From CALLPQ01 sp964392325 (GTDB taxonomy: Bacteria > Pseudomonadota > Alphaproteobacteria > Caulobacterales > Parvularculaceae): a DNA stretch of 64,000 nucleotides. The notes under the pieces were generated by a model. That model worked only from the letters and a program-made list of their open reading frames with translations, made no database searches and was not told the origin of the DNA. The position numbers and the translations under genes are program-made. The stretch covers positions 1 through 64,000 of the forward strand of contig CAYMPJ010000007.1 in NCBI GenBank assembly GCA_964392325.1, in the 5' to 3' direction. Each line of letters opens with the position of its first letter. Position 1 is the first letter of the stretch. Below are positions 16,608 through 25,403 of the stretch, piece after piece.

Positions 16608-17561
16608 ATGACGACGACTTTAAGCAATAAAATGATGAAGGCTGCGATAGCAGTAGCATTTGGTTTTACAATGCTGATCATTCCGGGCCAGAATAGTGCA
16701 CTGGCTGCCAGCGGTAAGGCAAAAGAGCTTATCCATCATCATTGGCATTTTGACGGGATCACCGGGAAGTTCGATAAAGAAGCGGTTCAACGCGGTTGGC
16801 AGGTTTATTCGGAAGTTTGCTCGAACTGTCATTCTCTTGAACAGGTTTCATTTAGAAACCTAGGCCAAAAGGGCGGGCCGTTTTATTTGAGCGAATGTCC
16901 TGCAGGGTCGGGTATTTCCGAAAGCGTTGACTGTTCAAATCCCAATGACAATCCTTATGTAAAACAAATCGCCAAAGAGTATAAATTCGAGATCACTGAT
17001 GGCCCTGATGAAGCGGGCGATTTATTTCAACGCCCGCCGGAACCTAAAGACCGTATCCCGGGACCTTATGCAAACAGCAATCAGGCCCGCGCAGCCAATA
17101 ATGGTGCGCTTCCTCCTGATTTGTCTTTAATCACCAAAGCCCGTCATCATGGCCCTGATTATGTCGCCAGTCTGTTGCAAGGATATAAATCCGCGCCAGA
17201 TACTGTCACTATCGCTCAGGGACAACATTATAATGTCTATTATCCAGGTGATATGTCTCTCCTGATTAAAGATCAGTATCGTGATGAGGAAGGTCATATC
17301 CTTAAAACTGTGGATGTTCCCTATGGCGGTGCTTTCGCAATGGCCCCGCCATTGTCAGAGGGTATTGTCGACTATGCAGATAAATCCATACCGCAAACTG
17401 TCGAGCAATATTCCACAGATGTCACAGAGTTTCTTATGTGGGCTGCAGAACCAAAGATGGAAGCCCGAAAAGCGCTCGGTATGATGTCGGTTATTTACCT
17501 GTTGATTCTTTCAGGATTGCTCTACTGGTCGTCACGCGAAATCTGGTCAAAAGCGCACTAA
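16608..17561 (+). CDS. petC: Cytochrome c1 of the bc1 complex
   Basis: Cytochrome c1 receives electrons from the Rieske centre and hands them to cytochrome c or an oxidase. The start ATG at 16608 has AAGGG about seven bases upstream and opens a signal peptide ending near ALAA. The heme-binding motif is CSNCH, and the sixth ligand is the methionine in FAMAPPLSEG. One C-terminal helix (MSVIYLLILSGLLYW) anchors the protein with the heme domain in the periplasm. The length of about 317 residues is somewhat above the usual 250-280, as in other alphaproteobacteria with inserted loops. It ends the petABC operon. Confidence 0.96.
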   Translation: MTTTLSNKMMKAAIAVAFGFTMLIIPGQNSALAASGKAKELIHHHWHFDGITGKFDKEAVQRGWQVYSEVCSNCHSLEQVSFRNLGQKGGPFYLSECPAGSGISESVDCSNPNDNPYVKQIAKEYKFEITDGPDEAGDLFQRPPEPKDRIPGPYANSNQARAANNGALPPDLSLITKARHHGPDYVASLLQGYKSAPDTVTIAQGQHYNVYYPGDMSLLIKDQYRDEEGHILKTVDVPYGGAFAMAPPLSEGIVDYADKSIPQTVEQYSTDVTEFLMWAAEPKMEARKALGMMSVIYLLILSGLLYWSSREIWSKAH

Positions 17562-17790
17562 ACGATTCAGCTCTTAAAGCAAAAAGATGCACTACTGGAA
17601 TGGTGTCAGTAGATTGAACTTCTGACATGTCCTGATTTTGTGATAATGTTCAAAGCTAAATAACCTGCAAAATCAAATATTAAAACCGCCATTTCAATCT
17701 TCCAAATCGGTGAAGGTAGATCAGGTTTGCTTGCGCGTGCAATCAACGTTACAAGCGTTTATAGACGAATGCTTAATTGGAGAATCACTC

Positions 17791-18519
17791 ATGTTCCAAA
17801 AATTCTCACCGCTTTTATTATCCGGCTCTGTCGCATTTTTAATCCTGCTCTTAAGTGCTTGCGGTGATAAATCTTCAACGACCAAGCCTGCCCCCGAAGA
17901 TCAGCAACACCAAAGTGGGCAAGCTGAAAAACCAGCCGTGGAAGCCCCTAAAAAACTGGAACCAACGCAAGATGTTGCTCTGGATGATCCTGCAATTGAA
18001 AACCTTGCCAGGGCACGCATTGAAACCTCTTATGGCGATATAACAATCGTATTGTATCACGAGCAATCGCCAATAAGCGTTGCCAATTTTGTATCCTATG
18101 TTGAGCGCCGTCATTATGTGCGCTCGGTCTTTCACCGGATTATCCCGAATTTTATGATACAAGGTGGTGGGTTTTCTAACTTTTACGAGCAACGCAAGAC
18201 CCAAGCGCCAATTGCCTATGAGGGTAATAATGGTCTGAGTAATCAACGAGGAACCATTGCCATGGCCCGTACAAATGATCCTAATAGTGCGACAGCCCAA
18301 TGGTTTATAAATCACAAAGATAATCGCAGCCTTGATCATGGAACACGTGGCCGTAATGTTGCGGGGTATACGGTTTTTGGGCGTGTTATCTCCGGCATGA
18401 ACATTGTAGATGCTATCGCAACTGCCGAGACGGGCGAAGTGATAACACCGGCAGGGCAAACTTTGGCGAATGCACCTTTGAAGCCAATCTTAATCGAAAA
18501 AGTCGTACTGATTAAGTGA
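17791..18519 (+). CDS. Cyclophilin-type peptidyl-prolyl isomerase lipoprotein
   Basis: This enzyme isomerises proline peptide bonds to help periplasmic proteins fold. The ATG at 17791 has GGAGA upstream and starts a lipoprotein signal ending in LSACG, so the protein of 242 residues is membrane-anchored. A polar linker follows, and the cyclophilin domain starts near residue 75. Its active-site residues lie in VFHRIIPNFMIQGGGF, GTIAMARTNDPNSATAQWF and VFGRVISGMNIVD. It lies between petABC and hisS on the same strand, with 229 bases upstream. Confidence 0.94.
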   Translation: MFQKFSPLLLSGSVAFLILLLSACGDKSSTTKPAPEDQQHQSGQAEKPAVEAPKKLEPTQDVALDDPAIENLARARIETSYGDITIVLYHEQSPISVANFVSYVERRHYVRSVFHRIIPNFMIQGGGFSNFYEQRKTQAPIAYEGNNGLSNQRGTIAMARTNDPNSATAQWFINHKDNRSLDHGTRGRNVAGYTVFGRVISGMNIVDAIATAETGEVITPAGQTLANAPLKPILIEKVVLIK

Positions 18520-18573
18520 TCAGAAAAATTTACAGGGTCTTACCCAAAGAACGGGTTTTACCCGAATAGTGAT

Positions 18574-20070
18574 ATGTCAAAAAAACAAAAACCCTTAAAA
18601 CCCAAAGCCAGAACACCGCGTGGTTTTGGTGATCGTCTGGGCGCGGAAGTATTGGCTGAGCGGGAAATGCTGAGCCGTATTTCCAAAGTTTATGAATCTT
18701 TCGGATTTGATCCGCTGGAAACATCCGCGTTTGAATATACTGAGGCCTTGGGAAAATTTCTTCCCGATGTTGATCGCCCCAATCAGGGGGTGTTCTCCCT
18801 TACCGATGATGACGATCAGTGGATGAGCCTGCGCTATGATCTAACAGCGCCGCTCGCTCGATTTGTTGCCCAAAATTATGACGCGCTACCAAAACCCTTT
18901 CGCCGCTATGCGATGGGCCCCGTCTGGCGTAACGAAAAGCCGGGACCAGGCCGGTTTCGTCAATTTACGCAGTGCGATGCAGATAGTGTCGGCGCGCCCG
19001 CACCTGACGCCGATGTCGAATGCTGCATGATGCTTTCAGAGGCTATTATTGCTGCTGGAATTGATAAGAACAATTTTCAGGTCCGCCTCAATGATCGTAA
19101 TGTCCTGACCGGTTTGCTTGAGTCTATTGGGTTGAGTGATGAGCAGAATGATGAAAAGGCACAACAACAAAAACTCGATGTGTTACGCTCAATGGATAAG
19201 CTAGACCGTCTGGGCACGGACGGTGTTGCCGCGTTACTGGGGGAAGGGCGCAAGGATGAATCGGGCGCCTATACGCAAGGGGCAAAACTGGCTGACGGCC
19301 ATATTGAAAAAGTCCTTGGCTTTATGGGGGCGACAAAAGAAACAAATAAAGCGACTTGTGATGCGCTTTCTAACTTGATTGGTAATTCGCAAGCGGGTGA
19401 AAAGGGCATTTCAGCGCTCTATAATATGACTGATCAATTGTCCAAGCTGGGCTTTGAAGACAGTCATACAAAAATAGATTTATCCGTTATACGCGGATTG
19501 GAATATTATACCGGCCCGGTCTTCGAGGCTGAACTTCTCTCGGAAATAAAAGATGCTAAAGGACGTCCGGTGCAAATCGGCTCGATTGCCTCTGGTGGGC
19601 GCTATGATGATCTTGTCAAACGCTTTAAAGGCATTGAGGTGCCTGCGGTCGGGATTTCTGTTGGTGTCTCGCGGCTTTTGGCGGCGCTTGCGCTAAGCCA
19701 GGCGGGCGCAAGTGATCCTTCCGGCCCCGTGGTAATTCTGGCCCTCGATAAAGACCGCATGGCGGATTATCAGTTAATGGCTCAGAAATTGCGCGGCGCT
19801 GGCGTGCGGGCAGAAGTCTATCTTGGTGGCTCTGGCATGAAGGCGCAAATGAAATATGCCGATAAACGCAATGCCAGCGTTACCATCATTCAGGGGAGTG
19901 ACGAGCTGGAACGCGGCGAAGTCACGCTCAAAGATTTAATTCTCGGATCAAAACTCTCCAGAGAGATTACCGATAATGCCCAGTGGCGTGAAGGACAACC
20001 CGCACAATTTTCAGTGCCACGTGACGGACTGACCAAAGCCGTGCTTGAGGTGCTTGCGCGCCATAAATAG
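18574..20070 (+). CDS. hisS: Histidyl-tRNA synthetase
   Basis: HisRS charges tRNA-His in the cytoplasm. The protein of 498 residues is the long form usual in alphaproteobacteria. TPRGFGDRLG near the N-terminus, YDLTAPLARFVA (motif 1 region), GPVWRNEKPGPGRFRQF (motif 2) and the histidine-binding IRGLEYYTG and GGRYDDLV segments are all present. The C-terminal anticodon-binding domain follows. It is followed after 11 bases by the aminotransferase gene, suggesting an operon. Confidence 0.96.
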   Translation: MSKKQKPLKPKARTPRGFGDRLGAEVLAEREMLSRISKVYESFGFDPLETSAFEYTEALGKFLPDVDRPNQGVFSLTDDDDQWMSLRYDLTAPLARFVAQNYDALPKPFRRYAMGPVWRNEKPGPGRFRQFTQCDADSVGAPAPDADVECCMMLSEAIIAAGIDKNNFQVRLNDRNVLTGLLESIGLSDEQNDEKAQQQKLDVLRSMDKLDRLGTDGVAALLGEGRKDESGAYTQGAKLADGHIEKVLGFMGATKETNKATCDALSNLIGNSQAGEKGISALYNMTDQLSKLGFEDSHTKIDLSVIRGLEYYTGPVFEAELLSEIKDAKGRPVQIGSIASGGRYDDLVKRFKGIEVPAVGISVGVSRLLAALALSQAGASDPSGPVVILALDKDRMADYQLMAQKLRGAGVRAEVYLGGSGMKAQMKYADKRNASVTIIQGSDELERGEVTLKDLILGSKLSREITDNAQWREGQPAQFSVPRDGLTKAVLEVLARHK

Positions 20071-20081
20071 GGAGAAGCGTT

Positions 20082-20948
20082 GTGAACACCGATAAGAAAT
20101 CCGGTCGTATCGTTTATGTAAATGGTGACTACATCAAAGAAAATGAAGCGGTCGTCTCGATTTTTGATCGCGGGTTTTTATTTGCCGATAGTGTCTATGA
20201 AGTCTCTACAATACTCGATGGTAAGCTTGTCGATAATCAGGCTCATTTAGCAAGGTTACAGCGCTCGCTGGATGGTTTGGAAATTCCATGCCCTATTCCC
20301 CATAATAAAATTATTGAAGCGCAAAAAGCATTGGTCAAGAAAAACCAACTGCGAGAAGGCGTCGTTTATTTGCAAATCTCACGCGGCCCCGCAGAACGCA
20401 GCTTTGATTATCCCGCTTCACCAAAACCAACTCTTGTCCTGTTCACTCAGGATAAAATTCTGATTGATGCGCCCGCGGCTAAAAACGGTATTAGCGTGAT
20501 AACAGTTGATGATATTCGCTGGAAACGCCGGGATTTAAAAACAACGGGCTTGTTAGCACAATCCATGGCTAAACAGGCTGCACACCATCAAGGGGCAGAT
20601 GATGCATGGATGGTCGAGGACGGGTTTGTGACCGAGGGAAGTTCTAATAATGCGTTTATCGTATCAAAAGGAACAATTATTACCCGTCAGCTTGGCAATG
20701 AAATTCTCCACGGAATAACCCGTAAAGCGGTTCTAAGATTGGCGATTGAAGAAAACATCAAGATAATCGAGCGCCCCTTCAGCGTGGCCGAGGCGATGAA
20801 ATCTGATGAAGCCTTTATAACCAGCGCGTCATTGTTTGTGATGCCGGTGGTGAAGATTGACGATAAAATGATCGGCAATGGGAAACCGGGCCCAGTGAGC
20901 CAAAAACTTCGCTCGCTCTATATTCAAATGGCACAGGCCGAAGAATAA
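20082..20948 (+). CDS. Class IV aminotransferase, D-amino-acid transaminase type
   Basis: This is a PLP-dependent class IV aminotransferase of 288 residues that most resembles D-alanine/D-amino-acid aminotransferase. FDRGFLFADSVYEV at residues 28-41 and the catalytic lysine in RRDLKTTGLL fit the D-amino-acid branch, and EGSSNNAFI is the PLP phosphate-binding loop. The start is a GTG with GGAGAAG eight bases upstream. Family members make D-Glu or D-Ala for peptidoglycan. Branched-chain aminotransferase is the alternative, less likely because of the motif around the lysine. Confidence 0.88.
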   Translation: MNTDKKSGRIVYVNGDYIKENEAVVSIFDRGFLFADSVYEVSTILDGKLVDNQAHLARLQRSLDGLEIPCPIPHNKIIEAQKALVKKNQLREGVVYLQISRGPAERSFDYPASPKPTLVLFTQDKILIDAPAAKNGISVITVDDIRWKRRDLKTTGLLAQSMAKQAAHHQGADDAWMVEDGFVTEGSSNNAFIVSKGTIITRQLGNEILHGITRKAVLRLAIEENIKIIERPFSVAEAMKSDEAFITSASLFVMPVVKIDDKMIGNGKPGPVSQKLRSLYIQMAQAEE

Positions 20949-20996
20949 AGCCTTAAAAATCCACTTGGCTGACTAGCTTCTATAGTTTCACTATCT

Positions 20997-22022
20997 TCAG
21001 GAAGACAGAATTTTGGCAGCCCGATCTGCAAAATAAGTGATAATCCCGTCCGCACCGGCGCGTTTAAAGGCCATCAGCGATTCCATTATCACCGCTTCTT
21101 CATCAAGCCAGCCATTTTGCGCCGCTGCCATAATCATCGCATACTCGCCGGAGACCTGATAAACGATAGTTGGTTTGGAAAAGGTTTCTTTGGCGCGGCG
21201 TACAAGATCAAGATAGGGCATGCCGGGCTTAACCATGATCATATCCGCCCCTTCTTCCAGATCCATTGCAATTTCATGCATGGCTTCATCACCATTGGAA
21301 GGGTCCATTTGGTAGGTACGTTTATCACCCTGTAACACTCCGGATGATCCAATAGCATCACGAAAAGGCCCGTAGAAAGCGGATGCATATTTTGCAGAAT
21401 AGGCCATGATTTGCGTGTTGAAAAAATCGGATTCTTCAAGAGCGCGGCGCATAGCGCCGACACGCCCGTCCATCATGTCCGAGGGGGCAAGAATATCAAA
21501 ACCGGCACCCGCCTGCACAAGGCTTTGCTCAACAAGAACCTTGATTGTTTCGTCATTATGGATGTCACCATCGATTAAAATACCATCATGACCATGATCT
21601 GTATAAGGATCGAGAGCGATATCCCCCATCAGACCAATATCTGGAACGGCCATTTTGATCATCTTGGCTGTGCGACAGACAAGGTTATCAGGATTTAACG
21701 ATTCCCGGCCATCTGCTGTGCGATGTTTTTTTTCTGTATAAGGAAAAAGCGCAATAACCGGAATACCAAGATCATAAGCGCGCTTTGCTTCTTTAACGGC
21801 TTCATCGGGCGACAGCCTAAAAATACCGGGCAGGGAAGGGATTGGCTCGCGAACCGATTTGCCCTCAATCAGAAAAAGCCCCCAGATTAAATCTGATGGC
21901 GTAAGGGTTTTCTCCTGAACCAGACGCCGCGACCAGTCAAACCGTCTCGTTCTTCGTAACCTTGTGTTGGGAAACTTTCCGACTAGAGGTTGATTTGGTG
22001 CGGGCGTATCATTTCGGGGCAT
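20997..22022 (-). CDS. hemB: Delta-aminolevulinic acid dehydratase (porphobilinogen synthase)
   Basis: HemB condenses two 5-aminolevulinate molecules to porphobilinogen, the step after HemA. The protein of 341 residues has both active-site lysines in YSAKYASAFYGPFRDA and MVKPGMPYLD. The metal-site segment reads DIALDPYTDHGHDG, with aspartates in place of the cysteines of the zinc enzymes, so it belongs to the magnesium-dependent type common in alphaproteobacteria. The N-terminal arm (TRRFDWSRRLVQE) is typical. It is divergent from ldtR and hemA, which are about 160 bases and 950 bases away. Confidence 0.97.
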   Translation of the reverse strand: MPRNDTPAPNQPLVGKFPNTRLRRTRRFDWSRRLVQEKTLTPSDLIWGLFLIEGKSVREPIPSLPGIFRLSPDEAVKEAKRAYDLGIPVIALFPYTEKKHRTADGRESLNPDNLVCRTAKMIKMAVPDIGLMGDIALDPYTDHGHDGILIDGDIHNDETIKVLVEQSLVQAGAGFDILAPSDMMDGRVGAMRRALEESDFFNTQIMAYSAKYASAFYGPFRDAIGSSGVLQGDKRTYQMDPSNGDEAMHEIAMDLEEGADMIMVKPGMPYLDLVRRAKETFSKPTIVYQVSGEYAMIMAAAQNGWLDEEAVIMESLMAFKRAGADGIITYFADRAAKILSS

Positions 22023-22183
22023 TTATAGACTCTAATTTGTTTAGTTGGCATCAGGATCCCATTTAAAGACAATTATTGTGATGAATAATTATAATTTGAC
22101 TTCAAATTGAACGAATTCCTTTAACGCAGATTTTAATTATTTGGACTAGTCTCAGTTATCAGTTTGAGTAGTGAGGCATAGTA

Positions 22184-22732
22184 ATGAGTGTATATCAAGG
22201 GGCATTTTCTCCAGATCAACTAGGTGATGTGATCGGTGGTAACGAAGTTGGACTTCATAAAACGGATCCAGTAAAATTGGAAGCAAGCTATTTGCAATTA
22301 TTGCAAATTGTCGAACGCTTACATCGCCAACTGTTAGATGTTATCAAAGATGAGTTGGATCGTCTTGATTGCGGTGACATTAATTCCGTACAGGCTTTAT
22401 TGCTTTATAATATCGGAGATTCCGAATTAACGCCGGGCGAACTGCGTTCAAGAGGACATTATCTGGGCTCCAATGTTTCTTATAATCTCAAACAACTTGT
22501 CCAGAAGGGCTATATCCAGGACCAAAAATCGAACACGGATAAGCGCTCAAAACGTATCTCTCTGACGCCTTTAGGCTTTGAAATTCGCGATAAAGTTTCC
22601 GGTTTGTTTATCCGTCAACTTGAATCGGTTGAAAGCGTAGGGGGAATATCGCTCAACGATATCAACAATACCAATACATCTTTGCAACGTTTGGAACGTT
22701 TCTGGATCGATCAGGTACGCTATCGCCTGTAA
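22184..22732 (+). CDS. ldtR: MarR-family transcriptional regulator, LdtR type
   Basis: This winged-helix regulator of 182 residues matches LdtR of rhizobia and Liberibacter, which controls cell-wall L,D-transpeptidase and stress genes. The helix-turn-helix lies at about 85-110 (ELTPGELRSRGHYLGSNVSY) and the wing follows (NTDKRSKRISLTPLG). I recognise the pattern INSVQALLLYNIGDSELTPG, which is conserved in that group. The upstream region 22023-22183 holds a TTCAAATTGAA palindrome that could be an autoregulatory site. The next gene on the strand is hemA, 236 bases away. Its targets here are unknown. Confidence 0.8.
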   Translation: MSVYQGAFSPDQLGDVIGGNEVGLHKTDPVKLEASYLQLLQIVERLHRQLLDVIKDELDRLDCGDINSVQALLLYNIGDSELTPGELRSRGHYLGSNVSYNLKQLVQKGYIQDQKSNTDKRSKRISLTPLGFEIRDKVSGLFIRQLESVESVGGISLNDINNTNTSLQRLERFWIDQVRYRL

Positions 22733-22768
22733 TTTGAAATAGGCAGTTCGATCGGGAATATTCATCCG

Positions 22769-22800
22769 TTAGTTGCGAATGATTATTAACAAGCAACTAA
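22769..22800. repeat. Inverted repeat between ldtR and hemA
   Basis: Perfect 8-base arms TTAGTTGC (22769-22776) and GCAACTAA (22793-22800) are separated by 16 bases. No T-run follows, so it is not a classic terminator. It may be a regulator site or an RNA hairpin in the 3' flank of ldtR. Confidence 0.55.
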
Positions 22801-22968
22801 ATAGCTATCAATTAACGTAAATTTGGTTCGTGCGGCGATCCGTCCGTGGCCTTTTCCCAGAAAATCAGCTCAAATACGGCTGATAAGTTTGCATCAACAT
22901 GCGTGAATGGTTATCGGTTATAAGGTAGTTTTCAGGCATTTTTTGCGGCCGAGGATATATACGTTGAT

Positions 22969-24183
22969 ATGGTAGATTACCAAAGAGCATTCGAAACGGC
23001 GGTTTCGGCAGTAAAAGATGAAGGACGCTACCGCGTTTTTGCTGATATCGAACGTATTCGTGGCCGTTTCCCTACTGCCCGGCTCTATCATGAGGGCGTT
23101 CCCCGTGAAATCACCGTTTGGTGTTCAAATGATTATCTAGGCATGGGCCAGCATGATGTCGTTGCCGAGGCCATGACCTCGGCGGTCGACAGTGTTGGTG
23201 CTGGTGCTGGTGGCACACGTAATATTGCTGGAACGACGCACTTTCATGTGCTTCTTGAAGAAGAGCTTGCAAGCCTGCATGGCAAAGAGGCCGCGCTTTT
23301 ATTCACCTCAGGCTATGTTTCCAATGAAGCAACTCTATCCTCGCTAGCGCGCATCCTCCCTGATTGTATTATCCTTTCCGATGAGCTCAATCATGCGTCT
23401 ATGATTGAAGGCATACGCGGAGGGCGTTCATCGAAGCTTGTCTGGCGTCATAATGATCTGGAGCATCTTGAGAGCCTCTTAAAAGACCTCCCGCTTGATC
23501 GTCCCAAAGTTATTGCTTTTGAATCCGTTTATTCCATGGACGGCGATATTGCGCCAATGGAAGCGATCTGCGATTTGGCGGAAAAATATAATGCATTCAC
23601 CTATCTCGATGAGGTGCACGGCGTTGGTCTCTATGGGGAGCAAGGCGGCGGCGTTTCCGAGCGTGATGGGCTCTCTCATCGTATTGATATTATTGAAGGG
23701 ACGCTGGGCAAAGCCTTTGGGGTCATGGGAGGATATATTGCTGCCAATGCGGTAATCGTTGATGCCATCCGCTCATACGCCTCCGGTTTTATTTTTACCA
23801 CCGCTCTTTCGCCTGTGCTTGTTTCTGGTGCGCTCGCAAGCGTACGCCATTTGCGCCAAGCGCCAGAGCTGCGTGAAAAACATCAAGAACGTGCGGCTAG
23901 ATTAAAATTCCTTCTTAAAGAGGCGGGGCTTCCAGTAATGCCTTCGGTAAGTCATATCGTGCCGCTGCAAGTTGGTGATCCGGTCGCGTGCAAAGCCCTG
24001 ACAGATTATTTATTGGAAAAACATGATATCTATGTTCAGCCAATTAATTACCCGACCGTTCCCAAAGGAACAGAGCGTTTACGTTTCACTCCAACCCCGT
24101 TTCATGATGATGATCATATGAGCGCTCTTTTATCTGCGCTTAATGAGGCATGGGATGTCATGAAGTTGCGCCGTGCCGCTTAA
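22969..24183 (+). CDS. hemA: 5-aminolevulinate synthase (C4 pathway)
   Basis: HemA joins glycine and succinyl-CoA to form 5-aminolevulinate, the first step of heme in alphaproteobacteria. The protein of 404 residues is an alpha-oxoamine synthase: the PLP lysine lies in EGTLGKAFGVMGGYIA, and GAGAGGTRNIAGTTHFH and LDEVHGVGLYG are conserved substrate and PLP contacts. The length and the SNDYLGMGQH motif distinguish it from other family members such as BioF or Kbl. Downstream lie crtY, crtI and crtB with small gaps (26, 21 and 8 bases), so hemA and the carotenoid genes are probably one transcript. Confidence 0.97.
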   Translation: MVDYQRAFETAVSAVKDEGRYRVFADIERIRGRFPTARLYHEGVPREITVWCSNDYLGMGQHDVVAEAMTSAVDSVGAGAGGTRNIAGTTHFHVLLEEELASLHGKEAALLFTSGYVSNEATLSSLARILPDCIILSDELNHASMIEGIRGGRSSKLVWRHNDLEHLESLLKDLPLDRPKVIAFESVYSMDGDIAPMEAICDLAEKYNAFTYLDEVHGVGLYGEQGGGVSERDGLSHRIDIIEGTLGKAFGVMGGYIAANAVIVDAIRSYASGFIFTTALSPVLVSGALASVRHLRQAPELREKHQERAARLKFLLKEAGLPVMPSVSHIVPLQVGDPVACKALTDYLLEKHDIYVQPINYPTVPKGTERLRFTPTPFHDDDHMSALLSALNEAWDVMKLRRAA

Positions 24184-24209
24184 ATCCAAATGTCCTGTTG
24201 CGGGCAATA

Positions 24210-25382
24210 ATGGTTAAAAAAAATCACATTGATATAGCAATTCTTGGCGGTGGCTTATCGGGTGCGCTAATCGGATGGGCGCTGCATCAGCACCGACCTG
24301 ATATTCATTTTCAGATTTTTGAGGGAAACGAACAATTTGGGGGATCGCAAATTTGGTCCTTTCACAAAACAGATATTCCTCAAGAGTGTTTTCATTTAAT
24401 CGAACCCCTTATTGTTCACCGCTGGGCCGGGCAACAGGTTCGTTTTCCTGCTTTTCATCGCGAACTATCGACGCCCTATATATCGGTGAATTCTGAACGT
24501 ATACGCGAAGTGATTGGCAAAGCCCTCGGCGATAAGATCAGGACATCTCAAAATATTGATACGGTGACATCTGGTCATATAAAGCTGCAGTCCGGCGAGA
24601 GCATCGAGGTTGGCGCCGTGATTGATTGCCGGGGACAAGGCACCACACCGCACCTGACTTTAGGGTTTCAAAAATTTGTCGGGCAGGTAATCCGCTTTGC
24701 AAACCCCCATGGCCTTAAAAAGCCAATTATAATGGATGCCGATGTCGAGCAAATTGATGGCTACAGGTTTGTTTATGTTCTCCCTTACGACGACCACACG
24801 GCGATGGTAGAAGACACACGATATGCCGATGGCGCTGACCTTGATCGCAAAGCCATTCAAAGCGCTATTGCAGATTATGTATCCAAAATGGGCTGGCAAA
24901 TTGATGAGATTCTCAGCGAGGAAGAGGGGGTTTTACCCATCGCCCTTGGCGGAGATATTCATGGGTTTTGGCAAGAGGCGCAGACAGCCAAAGCCGGAAT
25001 GGCAGCAGCGCTTTTCCATCCCTTGACGGGCTATTCATTGCCCTATGCTTTGCAACTAGCAAACAAGATAGCCCAACTTGATGAATTGACCCCTGAAGGG
25101 CTCTATCAGCTAACTCGGGAATTTTCTGTCGGCATGTGGGAAAAGGGGTCTTATTATCGGCTTTTGTGTCGTATGTTATTTCAAGCGGCTGAACCCGATC
25201 AGCGCTATAAAGTTCTGGAGCGATTTTATAAATTGCCACAACCTCTGATCGAAAGACTATATGCAGGCAACTCAACATTGGGGGATAAGGCACGCATTCT
25301 GGCAGGAAAGCCCCCTGTGTCTGTTGTAAAAGCGCTTCGCGTATTGACTGACAAACATAAATCACAGCCGATAAAGACCTAA
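24210..25382 (+). CDS. crtY: Lycopene beta-cyclase
   Basis: CrtY closes both ends of lycopene to make beta-carotene. The N-terminus carries a dinucleotide-binding motif (AILGGGLSGALIGWAL). The segments QIWSFHKTDIP and SERIREVIG follow the CrtY pattern, and HPLTGYSLPYALQLA near residue 275 is the family signature. The start is the ATG at 24210, after the hemA stop, giving 390 residues, the normal length; an in-frame codon at 24150 inside hemA would add an unlikely N-terminus. Confidence 0.92.
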   Translation: MVKKNHIDIAILGGGLSGALIGWALHQHRPDIHFQIFEGNEQFGGSQIWSFHKTDIPQECFHLIEPLIVHRWAGQQVRFPAFHRELSTPYISVNSERIREVIGKALGDKIRTSQNIDTVTSGHIKLQSGESIEVGAVIDCRGQGTTPHLTLGFQKFVGQVIRFANPHGLKKPIIMDADVEQIDGYRFVYVLPYDDHTAMVEDTRYADGADLDRKAIQSAIADYVSKMGWQIDEILSEEEGVLPIALGGDIHGFWQEAQTAKAGMAAALFHPLTGYSLPYALQLANKIAQLDELTPEGLYQLTREFSVGMWEKGSYYRLLCRMLFQAAEPDQRYKVLERFYKLPQPLIERLYAGNSTLGDKARILAGKPPVSVVKALRVLTDKHKSQPIKT

Positions 25383-25403
25383 ATTTAATCGAGAAAACCA
25401 CTT

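Noticed and set aside
22733..22968. FNR or PpsR/CrtJ sites before hemA
   Set aside because: I looked for TTGAT-N4-ATCAA and TGT-N12-ACA and saw no convincing match.
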